A stretch of DNA of 64,000 nt from contig NZ_CP052859.1 of the NCBI RefSeq assembly GCF_012935695.1, positions 4,381,001 to 4,445,000 on the forward strand, in the 5' to 3' direction. Made by a program: the position numbers and the translations under genes. Shown here in pieces: positions 11,678 through 19,901 of the stretch. The notes below the pieces were generated by a model. It was given only the letters and a program-made list of their open reading frames with translations, made no database searches and was not told where the DNA came from. The DNA is from Pseudomonas sp. ADAK18. Its GTDB lineage: Bacteria > Pseudomonadota > Gammaproteobacteria > Pseudomonadales > Pseudomonadaceae. How positions within the stretch are numbered: the stretch's first letter is position 1; each line of letters opens with the position of its first letter.

Positions 11678-12613
11678 CTACTGCACCTGAATGCGAAACC
11701 CCAGCCGCGGAAAGTGCACATGCACCGTGCCGCCCTGCTCATCGGTACGACGCAGGATCAACTCCTCGCTGCCTGCGAACAGCAGCTCACCCACCACCGG
11801 GTCAACGCCATAATCCGTCGCCGAGACGCTCACCTGCTGGCCAGCCTTGAAGTCATTCGGTTCGTCAAACAGCTCATCCGGCAAGGTTGCCGGCGTGGAG
11901 TTTCGCGCCACCTCCAAGGCTTGTTCGGCGCTCATTTCAGTCGCAGAACCATGACCAAAACCCATGACGCGCGTATGCCAGGCTGAAACAGCGGGATAAA
12001 GATCGACCAGCGGAGCAGTCACCGGCGTCGCCTTGAGAAACCATAACGGGTGCGCCATGGAGAAGTCGGCGATCGACGGCTCGCCAAACAGGAAGTCCCC
12101 CTGCTCGCGCTGCAACTGCTGTTCCAGACGCCCCATGATGACTGGCCACTGATGGCGCGCCTGCTCGGCCGGTATGCGCGTAGCCGAGCCGCCTGTGAAC
12201 AAGGCGGCACGGTCGGCGATAAACGCCTTGAGCGCTTCAGGCGGTAGTTTGGCAAAGCGTACCGCTACTGACTCGGGCTGGAACACGAGGCTGACGGCAT
12301 GTGCGAACACTACCGAATCGGCCCAGGCGGCAAATACCTGGCTGACCAGTTCCTGCCCCTCGGGAAACAACGCGGGCGAGGATTTTTCCTGCTCCAGGCG
12401 CCGGGCAATCAACGCGGTGTCACAGTAGATATCAGCACCGACCTGCAACACCGGCGTCTTGCGGTAGCCGCCAGTCAGGGCCGTGAGGCCGGGCTTGGGC
12501 ATCACTGGCGAGATGTGCACCGAGTGCCAGGACAGGCCTTTGAAGCCGAGCAAAAGCCGGGTTTTTTCTGCGAATGGGGACGCCGGGTAATGGTGGAGGA
12601 TCAACTCTGACAT
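11678..12613 (-). CDS. Glutathione S-transferase family protein
   Basis: The 311-residue product starts MSELILHHYPASPFAEKTRL, an N-terminal thioredoxin fold with the GST pattern SPFAEKTR. A GST C-terminal helical domain follows (to about residue 215; FGEPSIADFSMAHPLWFL). An extra C-terminal region of about 85 residues is predicted to be beta-rich (VSVSATDYGVDPVVGELLFAG). That extension makes it longer than ordinary GSTs of 200-220 residues. The ATG at 12613 was chosen because the upstream 21 codons lack family similarity. The substrate is unknown. Confidence 0.85.
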   Translation of the reverse strand: MSELILHHYPASPFAEKTRLLLGFKGLSWHSVHISPVMPKPGLTALTGGYRKTPVLQVGADIYCDTALIARRLEQEKSSPALFPEGQELVSQVFAAWADSVVFAHAVSLVFQPESVAVRFAKLPPEALKAFIADRAALFTGGSATRIPAEQARHQWPVIMGRLEQQLQREQGDFLFGEPSIADFSMAHPLWFLKATPVTAPLVDLYPAVSAWHTRVMGFGHGSATEMSAEQALEVARNSTPATLPDELFDEPNDFKAGQQVSVSATDYGVDPVVGELLFAGSEELILRRTDEQGGTVHVHFPRLGFRIQVQ

Positions 12614-12674
12614 GCTGGAATCCGCTAAACGGGTGAAAGCCCAGCTTAGCGCGCAAAAACCATCCGGCCTACCC

Positions 12675-12704
12675 ATCGGCCTGATAGGAACTTATCAGGC
12701 CGAT
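12675..12704. terminator. 12-bp perfect hairpin at the end of the GIY-YIG gene
   Basis: ATCGGCCTGATA and its exact complement around a 6-nt loop. The right arm overlaps the last codons of the GIY-YIG gene. No T-run follows, so the termination role is tentative. Confidence 0.5.
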
Positions 12705-13000
12705 TGATAAGCCACGGCGCCACTGGCCACCAGGCACTCCTTCGCGCTTTTTTTCAGTTTCTTGATCAGCCGCTCCTGGCGCAGGGCTTCGCTTTTGCTT
12801 GAGCAGGCTTCGGTGTAGACCAGCGCCACGGCCGGGCTTGAGAGGAAAAAACGCGCGCCCTTGCCGCTCTGGTGGGAAGCAAAACGACGCACAGGGTCAT
12901 TGCTGATCCCGCAATACAACGATCCATTGGCCGCACGGACAAGATAGACAAACCAAGGTTTGGGCTCTACGGCTTCAGCACAGCTCGACGGACTATTCAC
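12695..13000 (-). CDS. GIY-YIG nuclease superfamily protein (UPF0213 type)
   Basis: A 101-residue single-domain protein. The GIY-YIG core is visible as [28 protein letters not shown], with a downstream basic helix ([17 protein letters not shown]). The start is a GTG at 13000. Members of this small family (YhbQ type) are poorly characterised; endonuclease activity is presumed from the fold only. Confidence 0.9.
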   Translation of the reverse strand: MNSPSSCAEAVEPKPWFVYLVRAANGSLYCGISNDPVRRFASHQSGKGARFFLSSPAVALVYTEACSSKSEALRQERLIKKLKKSAKECLVASGAVAYQSA

Positions 13001-13037
13001 AGATTGATCTGGCCAACGATAAAGAGCCCCAATCTTA

Positions 13038-13508
13038 TCAACGACTGGCCTGGAACGCCTTCAACCCTTTCAACGCCTGGGTACGCACCGCGTTGCGTAC
13101 CAACGGCGTCCAGCCCAACAGCAGGCCCTTCGCACCGAGCGCCTGGCGCGACCAGCGCCACAGGTCGAAGTGATCGTGGTGTTCACAGATCTTGCCGTCG
13201 CGAAACACGAAGCGTGCCTGGATATCGTTGACCACCGTGTTGCCGGTCTGGCTGAACAGGTAGGTCGCCACCCAATGGGCGCTGCCGGTGATCTCGTCAC
13301 TGTTCACCTGATCGAAGGTCAGGGAGAAATCCTTGGCCCGGGTGGTCAGCATGCGCCACATGTCGCCGGCATCACGCCCACGCAACTCGCCGAACGCCGG
13401 GTCACTGAACACCACGTCGTCGGTGTAGCAGGCGCTCATCGCTTCAGCGTCCAGGCGCTGGAACGCGCTGTAGAACTCGGTGATCAAGGCGTTATGGGCG
13501 TCGCTCAT
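13038..13508 (-). CDS. Nuclear transport factor 2-like (SnoaL) family protein
   Basis: The 156-residue product starts [20 protein letters not shown] and has the NTF2/SnoaL cone-fold pattern ([41 protein letters not shown]). Family members range from small hydrolases to isomerases to non-catalytic binding proteins, so no reaction is assigned. The ATG at 13508 is preferred over upstream in-frame ATGs because the extra residues lack family similarity. Confidence 0.82.
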   Translation of the reverse strand: MSDAHNALITEFYSAFQRLDAEAMSACYTDDVVFSDPAFGELRGRDAGDMWRMLTTRAKDFSLTFDQVNSDEITGSAHWVATYLFSQTGNTVVNDIQARFVFRDGKICEHHDHFDLWRWSRQALGAKGLLLGWTPLVRNAVRTQALKGLKAFQASR

Positions 13509-13606
13509 GGGCACCATCCGAAAAAGGGTCAGGAACCGCTTACGATAGTGCGCAAGCGCCTGGAACACTATCGGTATTTATGACAGGAATGCCACGGCTA
13601 CGCCCT

Positions 13607-14242
13607 TTAAGGCACCATGCCGCAACTGCGAGCATAGGCGAACAAGTCCACATCGGTGGAAATACAGAGTCGATGCATGGCCGTACTTTTCTGTTTACTG
13701 ATGGTGGAAATGCTGCGATTGACCCGCGCGGCGATCTGGCTGACGGTCATGCCACTGGCCAGCATCCGCACCACTTCCCGCTCCTTGCCGGACAATTGCG
13801 GCTGTTGGGACTGGTCACCGGTACCGGCCTGCGCCAGTTGCACCCGCAGACACTCGCTGGCAAATGTCCGGCCTTCGCTGACAGCCTTGATCGCCGAGGG
13901 TAGCTCCTTGGCCGATGCACTTTTGGCGACGATTGCCTTGGCGCCATGGGCAAACGACGCACGCAGGGTGGCAACGTTGGCAAACATCGTCACCAGAATC
14001 ACTGGCAACCTCGGATACTGACGGCGCAACAGGCTCAGCAGCCCATAACCATCAGCCTGCTGGTCACCCGGCATGGCGAAGTCGCTAACCAGCAAATCGC
14101 AGGGCGTCGTACTCAACAACTTGAGCAATTGATCGGGCCCATCGGCCTCACCGACCACTTTGCACTTGCCGTTCGCCTCAATCACGACTCTTTGCCCGAT
14201 GCGGACAATGGGGTGATCGTCGGCAATAATTACTCGAAGCAT
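13607..14242 (-). CDS. RcsB-like response regulator (REC-LuxR HTH)
   Basis: The 211-residue NarL/FixJ-type regulator starts MLRVIIADDHPIVRIGQRVV. The receiver has the phosphoacceptor Asp in LLVSDFAMPGDQQADGYGLL (about residue 55) and Lys in AKSASAKEL. The LuxR-type HTH is LSGKEREVVRMLASGMTVSQ onward. The sequence SDFAMPGD and the HTH ending VNRSISTISKQKSTAMHRL resemble E. coli RcsB more than BvgA. It lies 211 bp downstream of a REC-Hpt gene and next to a fimbrial operon, reminiscent of the Rcs-type regulators at Pseudomonas cup loci. It probably controls that operon (inference). Confidence 0.87.
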   Translation of the reverse strand: MLRVIIADDHPIVRIGQRVVIEANGKCKVVGEADGPDQLLKLLSTTPCDLLVSDFAMPGDQQADGYGLLSLLRRQYPRLPVILVTMFANVATLRASFAHGAKAIVAKSASAKELPSAIKAVSEGRTFASECLRVQLAQAGTGDQSQQPQLSGKEREVVRMLASGMTVSQIAARVNRSISTISKQKSTAMHRLCISTDVDLFAYARSCGMVP

Positions 14243-14453
14243 AGGAACTCACGGATGATGGCAACTTGAATCCGCGCAAAATAACCCCGCACGCGGCCCC
14301 CAACAACCGCCGGCAACCGCTGGTTTTGCGTCCTCAACCAATGTTTTGTAGCCATCAATAACAACCCTACAAAATAAAAAGAAAACACTTACATCTAACA
14401 CCTTCAACACTTCAGCGTAACGCCCTACAAGCAACCAGAAAGCCGGCGACAAG

Positions 14454-15272
14454 TCACAGGCTATTCAAGTAAACAAGGTAACGGTGCAGGTCACTTTGAA
14501 ACGCGTCCAACTGCGACCGATTCAGCAGCACACCATGGGAATGAAGTTGTTCGATCAGTTGTGAACCTCTGGACTCCAGCTCCGTCGCGCCAAGAAACGC
14601 CAGGCTTCCCACCAGCCGATGAAGCCGTTCAGCCATCAGCGACGTATCGAGGGTATTACGCGCATGATCCAGAAGCGCATTGTCTTCCCACGCTTCGGTG
14701 AGCAGGCTGCCAAGCATCTGGCTCACCACCTGAGTGCTACCGAATGTCTCGATCAAACTGTCACGCGTGGGCCAGGCGCTCAACACCGAGGATCGGTTTG
14801 ACGCCGACGGCACAACAGGAAGTCCTGGCAGCCAATGCAACAAGACCTCATGCAGTTGCCCCAGAGTGAGGGGCTTGAGCAGCCAGGCATCCATGCCGGC
14901 ATCGCGGCAACGCTGGGGGTCGTCATGCACCAGATTAGCGGTCAAGGCAATGATCGGAACGCGCTGGCGCTTCTTGATCTGCTCAAGCAGGCGAATCGCC
15001 CGCGCCATGCGGTAACCGTCCATGCGTGGCATCTGACAGTCGGTGATGACCAGATCGAATGGCCTTTCGCAGATAGCCGCCAAGGCAAGGCGCCCATCAC
15101 TGACCAGTTCGTGGCCCAGCCCGAGCTTTTGCAGGAGCCAGCCCATCAGGGCGCGATACGTTGGATGATCTTCCGCTACCAACACGTTCAAGTGCTGCCA
15201 ATGCGACAACAGCTCAATGGAGGCTGCCAGCGCCTGGGAGGGCCTGGGGCTGGAAAGTTCGCGCCCCCCCAT
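14454..15272 (-). CDS. REC-Hpt phosphorelay protein lacking a kinase domain
   Basis: The 272-residue protein has a receiver domain (LNVLVAEDHPTYRALMGWLL; phosphoacceptor Asp in FDLVITDCQMPRMDGYRMAR; Lys in WLLKPLT). A C-terminal Hpt domain follows, with the predicted phospho-His in MAERLHRLVGSLAFLGATEL. The arrangement equals the C-terminal third of BvgS/EvgS-type hybrid kinases without sensor or kinase parts. The frame is open upstream from a GTG at 15317. The ATG at 15272 is preferred because GAGGTGA precedes it at a good distance. It sits upstream of the RcsB-like gene on the same strand and is divergent from the fimbrial operon. Confidence 0.82.
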   Translation of the reverse strand: MGGRELSSPRPSQALAASIELLSHWQHLNVLVAEDHPTYRALMGWLLQKLGLGHELVSDGRLALAAICERPFDLVITDCQMPRMDGYRMARAIRLLEQIKKRQRVPIIALTANLVHDDPQRCRDAGMDAWLLKPLTLGQLHEVLLHWLPGLPVVPSASNRSSVLSAWPTRDSLIETFGSTQVVSQMLGSLLTEAWEDNALLDHARNTLDTSLMAERLHRLVGSLAFLGATELESRGSQLIEQLHSHGVLLNRSQLDAFQSDLHRYLVYLNSL

Positions 15273-15709
15273 GGTCACCTCGTGGTTGCTGGCAGTCCTG
15301 CAGCACCCGGGGTTCACGATAAACCGGCGGGACTGACGCAGCAGCCAGACGATGCACGGTGCACAAACCCCATGACATTTACATGACTGTTATCGCCAAA
15401 AAAACACTATCTTTTGAATGGCACTTTGACGATACAACAACTACGAAAAAAGCAACTTTCCTACGCCAGTAAATAACCTCCTCCCACCCCGCTCTTATTG
15501 ATTTCCTGCTGCCCTGCCATTGTCGTATTTGTTGTATTTCCCCTGCCCCCTCTGCCCGTTAAATTGCTCGCACCCCGCCAGAGGGTCCGGACTCGCCGCC
15601 TGCGGCATCCCAGAAAAAAATGACTCGCCACCCGGCAACCCACTCCCTTCGCCCGTCGGGATTGCCGTGGTGTGCCTTATCTCCCGACCTTGCACTGGAA
15701 CACCTAGAA
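15273..15709. promoter_or_regulatory. Divergent control region, REC-Hpt gene / fimbrial operon
   Basis: 437 bp separating the regulator pair from the first pilin-like gene. The part from 15360 to 15480 is clearly AT-richer than its surroundings, a likely site for promoters and regulator binding. No confident -35/-10 pair or RcsB-type box was assigned. Small ORFs here lack coding character. Confidence 0.5.
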
Positions 15710-16339
15710 ATGAACAAGTCCCTAACCTTGTTGAGCACTGCCCTGTTGCTCGCTACCGCTTCACCTGCTTTTGCCGCCAGCTCCGTGGACCTGACCGTCA
15801 AGGGCCTGATCACGCCTAGCGCCTGCACGCTGGAGCTGCCTGGCGTTGTCGACTTTGGAAAAATTTCGGCCAAAGACCTGAACCAGGACCGACAGACGCG
15901 GCTTGAAGACAAAACGCTTCAGTTGACCGTGAACTGCGAGGCCAAGACGCTGTTCGCGATCAACCCCATCGATAACCGCGTGGGCTCGCCGTCACAAACC
16001 CATCCTGCAGCCTATGGACTGGGGCTGATCAATGACACGGAAAAACTGGGGATGTATGTATTCGGCCTCCGTAACTCGGTCACCGAGCCTCCTTCCACAG
16101 AAATTTTGCAATTTCGCGACGGCCAATGGCGTTCGTTCTGGATCGACGAATATGCGACGCCGAACCAATTGCTCGCTTTCGGCGGTTTTCAGGGCGATAT
16201 CGGCTACTTGCCTGAGCCCATCGAAAATGCATCCGTGGAGATCTGGATCAATACCTGGATTGCACGGGCAGACACCCTGAACCTGACCAATGAGGTAGCA
16301 CTGGACGGTTCAGCAACCCTGGAACTGAAGTACCTGTAA
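15710..16339 (+). CDS. DUF1120 fimbrial subunit-like protein 1
   Basis: First gene of the chaperone-usher operon. The 209-residue precursor has a signal peptide ending SPAFA and a mature start ASSVDLTVKGLITPSAC, resembling a pilin N-terminal donor strand. Cysteines at 39 and 76 are spaced as in type 1 pilins. The DUF1120 signatures IDNRVGS and YGLGLIN are present, and the C-terminal beta strand is ATLELKYL with penultimate Tyr, as expected for chaperone recognition. The ATG at 15710 follows the long leader. It is closest in sequence to gene 2 (16390). DUF1120 is a family of unknown function; a structural fimbrial role is inferred from these features and context. Confidence 0.85.
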   Translation: MNKSLTLLSTALLLATASPAFAASSVDLTVKGLITPSACTLELPGVVDFGKISAKDLNQDRQTRLEDKTLQLTVNCEAKTLFAINPIDNRVGSPSQTHPAAYGLGLINDTEKLGMYVFGLRNSVTEPPSTEILQFRDGQWRSFWIDEYATPNQLLAFGGFQGDIGYLPEPIENASVEIWINTWIARADTLNLTNEVALDGSATLELKYL

Positions 16340-16389
16340 ACCCTCCAGGGCGTTTCGATGACCTTTCCTGATAAAGAGCTTTTTTGCAT

Positions 16390-17007
16390 ATGAACACTTT
16401 TACCTTCCGGCTGCTGGCGACACTGCTATTCACCTCACCCGCCTTTGCCGCCAGCTCCGTCGACCTGACCGTCAAGGGTCTGATTACTCCCAGCGCCTGC
16501 ACCCCAACCCTGCCCGGTGTTGTCGATTTTGGAAAAATCTCGGCCAAAGACCTGAACCTGGACAAACACACAACGCTTGAAGAAAAAACGGTCCAACTGA
16601 CCATAAGCTGCGAGGCCAGTACTCTATTTGCAATCAACCCCATCGATAACCGAGCCGGCTCGGCGTCCAGCAGTAATTCCACCTATGGCCTGGGGCTGAT
16701 CAACAACACGGAAAAACTGGGTCGTTATTTCTTGATGTTCCGCAACCCAGTCACCGATATCCCATCAGAAATGTTGACGTTTAGCGCCGGAAGATGGAGC
16801 TGGCTCGGCGACGACGATGCCGCAATACCTAACCAGTTAATTGCCTTCGGAAGCTTCCAGAACGATGTCGGTTACTTGCCTCACACACTTCAAAATGCAG
16901 CCGTGGAAATCGTGCTCAATGCCTCCATCGCCCCGGCGAACACCCTTACCCTGACCAATGAAGTGGCATTGGACGGCTCGGCAACGATGGAATTGAAGTA
17001 CCTGTAA
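16390..17007 (+). CDS. DUF1120 fimbrial subunit-like protein 2
   Basis: The 205-residue precursor begins MNTFTFRLLATLLF, with cleavage predicted after SPAFA. From the mature N-terminus through KISAKDLN it is nearly the same as gene 1, including DNA-level stretches, so the two look like a fairly recent duplication. Cysteines are at 37 and 74, the motifs IDNRAGS and YGLGLINN are present, and the C-terminus is ATMELKYL. A TTG two codons upstream is in frame, but the ATG at 16390 gives the standard signal peptide. It follows gene 1 after 50 bp. Confidence 0.85.
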   Translation: MNTFTFRLLATLLFTSPAFAASSVDLTVKGLITPSACTPTLPGVVDFGKISAKDLNLDKHTTLEEKTVQLTISCEASTLFAINPIDNRAGSASSSNSTYGLGLINNTEKLGRYFLMFRNPVTDIPSEMLTFSAGRWSWLGDDDAAIPNQLIAFGSFQNDVGYLPHTLQNAAVEIVLNASIAPANTLTLTNEVALDGSATMELKYL

Positions 17008-17055
17008 ACCCATTCGACGCTCCGTTGACCTCTCTTGAAAAAGGGCCTTTTGCCT

Positions 17056-17670
17056 ATGAATGCTTTTGCCTCCCGACTGATACTGACACTGCTGTTTGCG
17101 CCATCAGCATTTGCAGCCAGCTCCACCGACATGACCGTCAAGGGCGTGATTGTTCCCAATGCCTGCGAACCACTGATCTCCGGTGGAGGTATCGTCGACT
17201 TCGGAAAGATGTCGGCCAAGGAGCTGAGTGCCGATCAGCCGACCACGCTGCCTGGGCAAACTATGCAGTTGAGCGTGAGGTGTGAAGGCCCGACATTTTT
17301 CACCTTGAACACCATCGACAATCGCGCGGGCTCCTCCGCCAATCACGATGACTGGCATGGCCTGGGGATGACGCCCGAGGGTGAAAAGCTTGGCGGTAGC
17401 GCCTTCCACCTTCACACGCCAATGGCAGACGGCGTTCCCGCACACACCATCACCTCCACCGACGGCGGTGCGACCTGGCAGGTCAACAGCATGCTCAGCC
17501 ACTCCATGCTGACCGCCGTGGCGATGGGTGATGGCTTGACCCCCATCGCCGTCAGCGCGTTCGATGCCCAGATCCGTCTGCACACCCACATCGCCCCGGC
17601 CAGCGGCCTGACCCTGACCGACGAAGTCCCCGTCGATGGCCACGCCACCGTGCAGGTCAACTACCTGTAA
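17056..17670 (+). CDS. DUF1120 fimbrial subunit-like protein 3
   Basis: The 204-residue precursor has a signal peptide ending APSAFA and the mature start ASSTDMTVKGVIVPNAC. Cysteines are at 37 and 76. It keeps IDNRAGS, but the YGLGL motif is altered to HGLGM, and the C-terminus is ATVQVNYL. The central part (Asp/His-rich, SANHDDWHGLGM) is the most diverged of the stand-alone copies, which might indicate a specialised or minor subunit. The ATG at 17056 was chosen over the upstream TTG because it starts a normal signal peptide. Confidence 0.84.
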   Translation: MNAFASRLILTLLFAPSAFAASSTDMTVKGVIVPNACEPLISGGGIVDFGKMSAKELSADQPTTLPGQTMQLSVRCEGPTFFTLNTIDNRAGSSANHDDWHGLGMTPEGEKLGGSAFHLHTPMADGVPAHTITSTDGGATWQVNSMLSHSMLTAVAMGDGLTPIAVSAFDAQIRLHTHIAPASGLTLTDEVPVDGHATVQVNYL

Positions 17671-17708
17671 CGGCTGCCAACAGACTCAATCGAAAGGAAC
17701 TCGCCCTT

Positions 17709-18329
17709 ATGAAAACCACGCTCACCGCCCTCGCCGCCGGCTTGATGCTCCTTGGCTCTGCCAACACCTTTGCCGCTTCCACCGTCGACCTGACCGTCAA
17801 GGGCCTTATCGTGCCCAGCGCCTGTAACCCCGACCTGAGCAGTGGCGGCGTGATCGATCACGGCAAGATATCCGCCAAGGACCTGCAAACCGACAAACCA
17901 ACGCTGATTGGCACCCACGTCATGACCCTGGTGATGGTCTGCGACAGCGCCATTTCGGTTGCGCTGCACTCCATCGATAACCGCTCCGGCTCATCCCTCT
18001 TACCCACCGGCTATGGCCTGGGCCTGATCAACGGTGACCAGAAACTGGGGTGGTTCACCCTCATGTTGCGTAACCCAGTAGCCGACAACGTGCAGGTCCA
18101 GCCGATCGCGTCCCTGGATGGTGGCAATACCTGGTACGGCGAAAGCACCTGGGATGCGGGCCTGTTCATGTCGATGGCCAGCATGAGTGACGACACCCAG
18201 CCGGTGCCGATGAAGGAGCTGGCGGTAGAACTGGTGGTGAACACCTCTATCGCCGCCACCGACAGCCTTGACCTGAGTAACGAGGTCACCCTCGACGGCT
18301 CGGCCACTCTGGAAGTGAAGTACCTGTAA
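17709..18329 (+). CDS. DUF1120 fimbrial subunit-like protein 4
   Basis: The 206-residue precursor begins MKTTLTALAAGLMLLGSANT, has an Ala-x-Ala signal-cleavage region, then STVDLTVKGLIVPSAC. Cysteines are at 39 and 78, IDNRSGS and YGLGLINGDQKLG are present, and it ends ATLEVKYL. AAGGA lies upstream of the ATG as ribosome-binding site. The Gly-Gly in LSSGGVIDHGKIS, missing from genes 1 and 2, is shared with gene 3, the adhesin and the last gene, so this copy looks nearer the family consensus. Confidence 0.85.
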   Translation: MKTTLTALAAGLMLLGSANTFAASTVDLTVKGLIVPSACNPDLSSGGVIDHGKISAKDLQTDKPTLIGTHVMTLVMVCDSAISVALHSIDNRSGSSLLPTGYGLGLINGDQKLGWFTLMLRNPVADNVQVQPIASLDGGNTWYGESTWDAGLFMSMASMSDDTQPVPMKELAVELVVNTSIAATDSLDLSNEVTLDGSATLEVKYL

Positions 18330-18418
18330 CACCCCCGGTAGCCCGTGCCTGACAGATACTTTCGGGCATGGGCATGGTTGCGTATCGGCCGTATTTCCCT
18401 TTGCCAGTGGCCCCATCG

Positions 18419-19045
18419 ATGAACACGTTCCCTCGCTTTTTGGCGGTACTGCTCTTGCTGACGTCTATCCAGCCGGTTGTTGCTGCATCCTTTGTCGATG
18501 TCACGGTAACCGGCCGACTAACGCCGGATGCCTGTCATGTCTCGCTGTCTGACGAGGGCACAGTCGACCACGGAAAAATCCCCGCTCATACCCTCAGCGC
18601 CACCGAGTTCACCGTGCTGCCCAGCCGGATGTTGGAGCTGAGTGTGCAATGTGCCCGCCCCATGCTGTTTGCACTGGTGGGTATCGACAATCGCTCGGAG
18701 TCGTCGCTGGCCCCAGGATTTTTCTACGGGTTGGGCAGAAACATTCATGCGCACGACGAGCGACTCGGCTCGGTGGCGTTGTCCTATCGCGACCCGGTGG
18801 GCGACGCGCAGCCCATGCAAGTCCTGGCCTCCAGCAACAACGGCGAAACCTGGACGCCAGAGCCCAACGCCTATCCCAAATCCTATATTGGCTTCGCCCC
18901 GCCCGGTGACCGTCAGCCCGACTTCATCCGCCAGTTGACCACCCGGCTACGGATCGACACCTCGATCAATTTCTCCCGGTACCTGACCCTGGATCAGGAG
19001 GTACCACTCGATGGTTCCATCGTCCTGGATTTGCGCTACCTCTGA
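18419..19045 (+). CDS. DUF1120 fimbrial subunit-like protein 5
   Basis: The 208-residue precursor begins MNTFPRFLAVLLLL. Mature start ASFVDVTVTGRLTPDAC, cysteines at 39 and 78, IDNRSES (Gly replaced by Glu), YGLGRNI, C-terminus SIVLDLRYL. It is the most divergent of the five upstream copies, with Arg in the donor-strand-like segment. The ATG at 18419 is used; the longer frame from 18368 has no signal-like start. Its end lies 34 bp before the chaperone ATG. Confidence 0.83.
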   Translation: MNTFPRFLAVLLLLTSIQPVVAASFVDVTVTGRLTPDACHVSLSDEGTVDHGKIPAHTLSATEFTVLPSRMLELSVQCARPMLFALVGIDNRSESSLAPGFFYGLGRNIHAHDERLGSVALSYRDPVGDAQPMQVLASSNNGETWTPEPNAYPKSYIGFAPPGDRQPDFIRQLTTRLRIDTSINFSRYLTLDQEVPLDGSIVLDLRYL

Positions 19046-19079
19046 CCTTTTTCATCTTGCCCCAATGGAACCCCCCGTC

Positions 19080-19784
19080 ATGACGACGATATTGTTGAAA
19101 ATCGCCGCCTGCCTCGGTGCCCTGGCCTTGTTGCTCGGCACCCAGGCACGAGCGGACGGCATGGTGCCGGACACCTCCGTGGTGATCGTTCACGAAGCCG
19201 ATGGCGAAGCCGCGATTTCAGTGACCAACACCGACACCCAGTTGGCGCTGCTGCACGTCACTCTGGAAGACATTCCCGAGGACAACGAAGCGTTGCTGGT
19301 GGTCACGCCACCGTTGTCACGGGTGGAAGCGTCGAAATCGCAACTGGTGCGCTTCATCCTGCAAACCCATCAGCCACTCAAGACCCAACGGCTCAAACGA
19401 GTGATCTTCGAAGGCATGCCGCAAAACCGGCCCGCTACCGAAGTCGGGCATGCCAGGGTGGGCGTGACGGTTCGCCAGAACCTGCCGCTGATCATTCATC
19501 CCAGGGGCTTGGCGCGTAACCCCACGCCCTGGACCGGTCTGACCTGGTCGCAGGGAAACGGCACGCTGCAGGTACGCAACGACACGCCGTATGTGGTGCG
19601 CCTGGCCCAGGAGCTGCAACTGCTGCCAGGCGATGGCCGGGCCATGTTGCCGCGCACCTATGTGTTGCCGGGAGAAACCTTGAGTGTGCCCGCCACCGGT
19701 GGCGCAGCCGAGGCGGTGCGGATACAGCCGGCCACCGTGTACGGCTTTGCCGTGGCGGCCTATGAAGCCCCCATCACCCGCTGA
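19080..19784 (+). CDS. Fimbrial periplasmic chaperone (PapD-like)
   Basis: The 234-residue precursor has a signal peptide ending TQARA. The product should bind nascent DUF1120 subunits in the periplasm by donor-strand complementation and deliver them to the usher. The chaperone hallmark VTPPLSRVEASKSQLVRFI (about residues 75-93) matches the PapD pattern TPP-x-x-R-x-x-P/x-K-x-x-x-R, and domain 2 follows (VRNDTPYVVRLAQEL). By hand alignment the anchoring Arg8 of PapD corresponds to Ser33 and Lys112 to Pro136 here, which is unusual. The F1-G1 loop is short. It lies between five pilin-like genes and the usher. Confidence 0.87.
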   Translation: MTTILLKIAACLGALALLLGTQARADGMVPDTSVVIVHEADGEAAISVTNTDTQLALLHVTLEDIPEDNEALLVVTPPLSRVEASKSQLVRFILQTHQPLKTQRLKRVIFEGMPQNRPATEVGHARVGVTVRQNLPLIIHPRGLARNPTPWTGLTWSQGNGTLQVRNDTPYVVRLAQELQLLPGDGRAMLPRTYVLPGETLSVPATGGAAEAVRIQPATVYGFAVAAYEAPITR

Positions 19785-19901
19785 CAATCCACAGGCGCCA
19801 CAGGTCAGGACGGCGCCTGAATAACGAAGTGACGGCTCAATGACCGTCACCAGGACGCCCCGTACCGCTGAAGTGATTCGGCGACGGGCTCCATCATTCG
19901 A

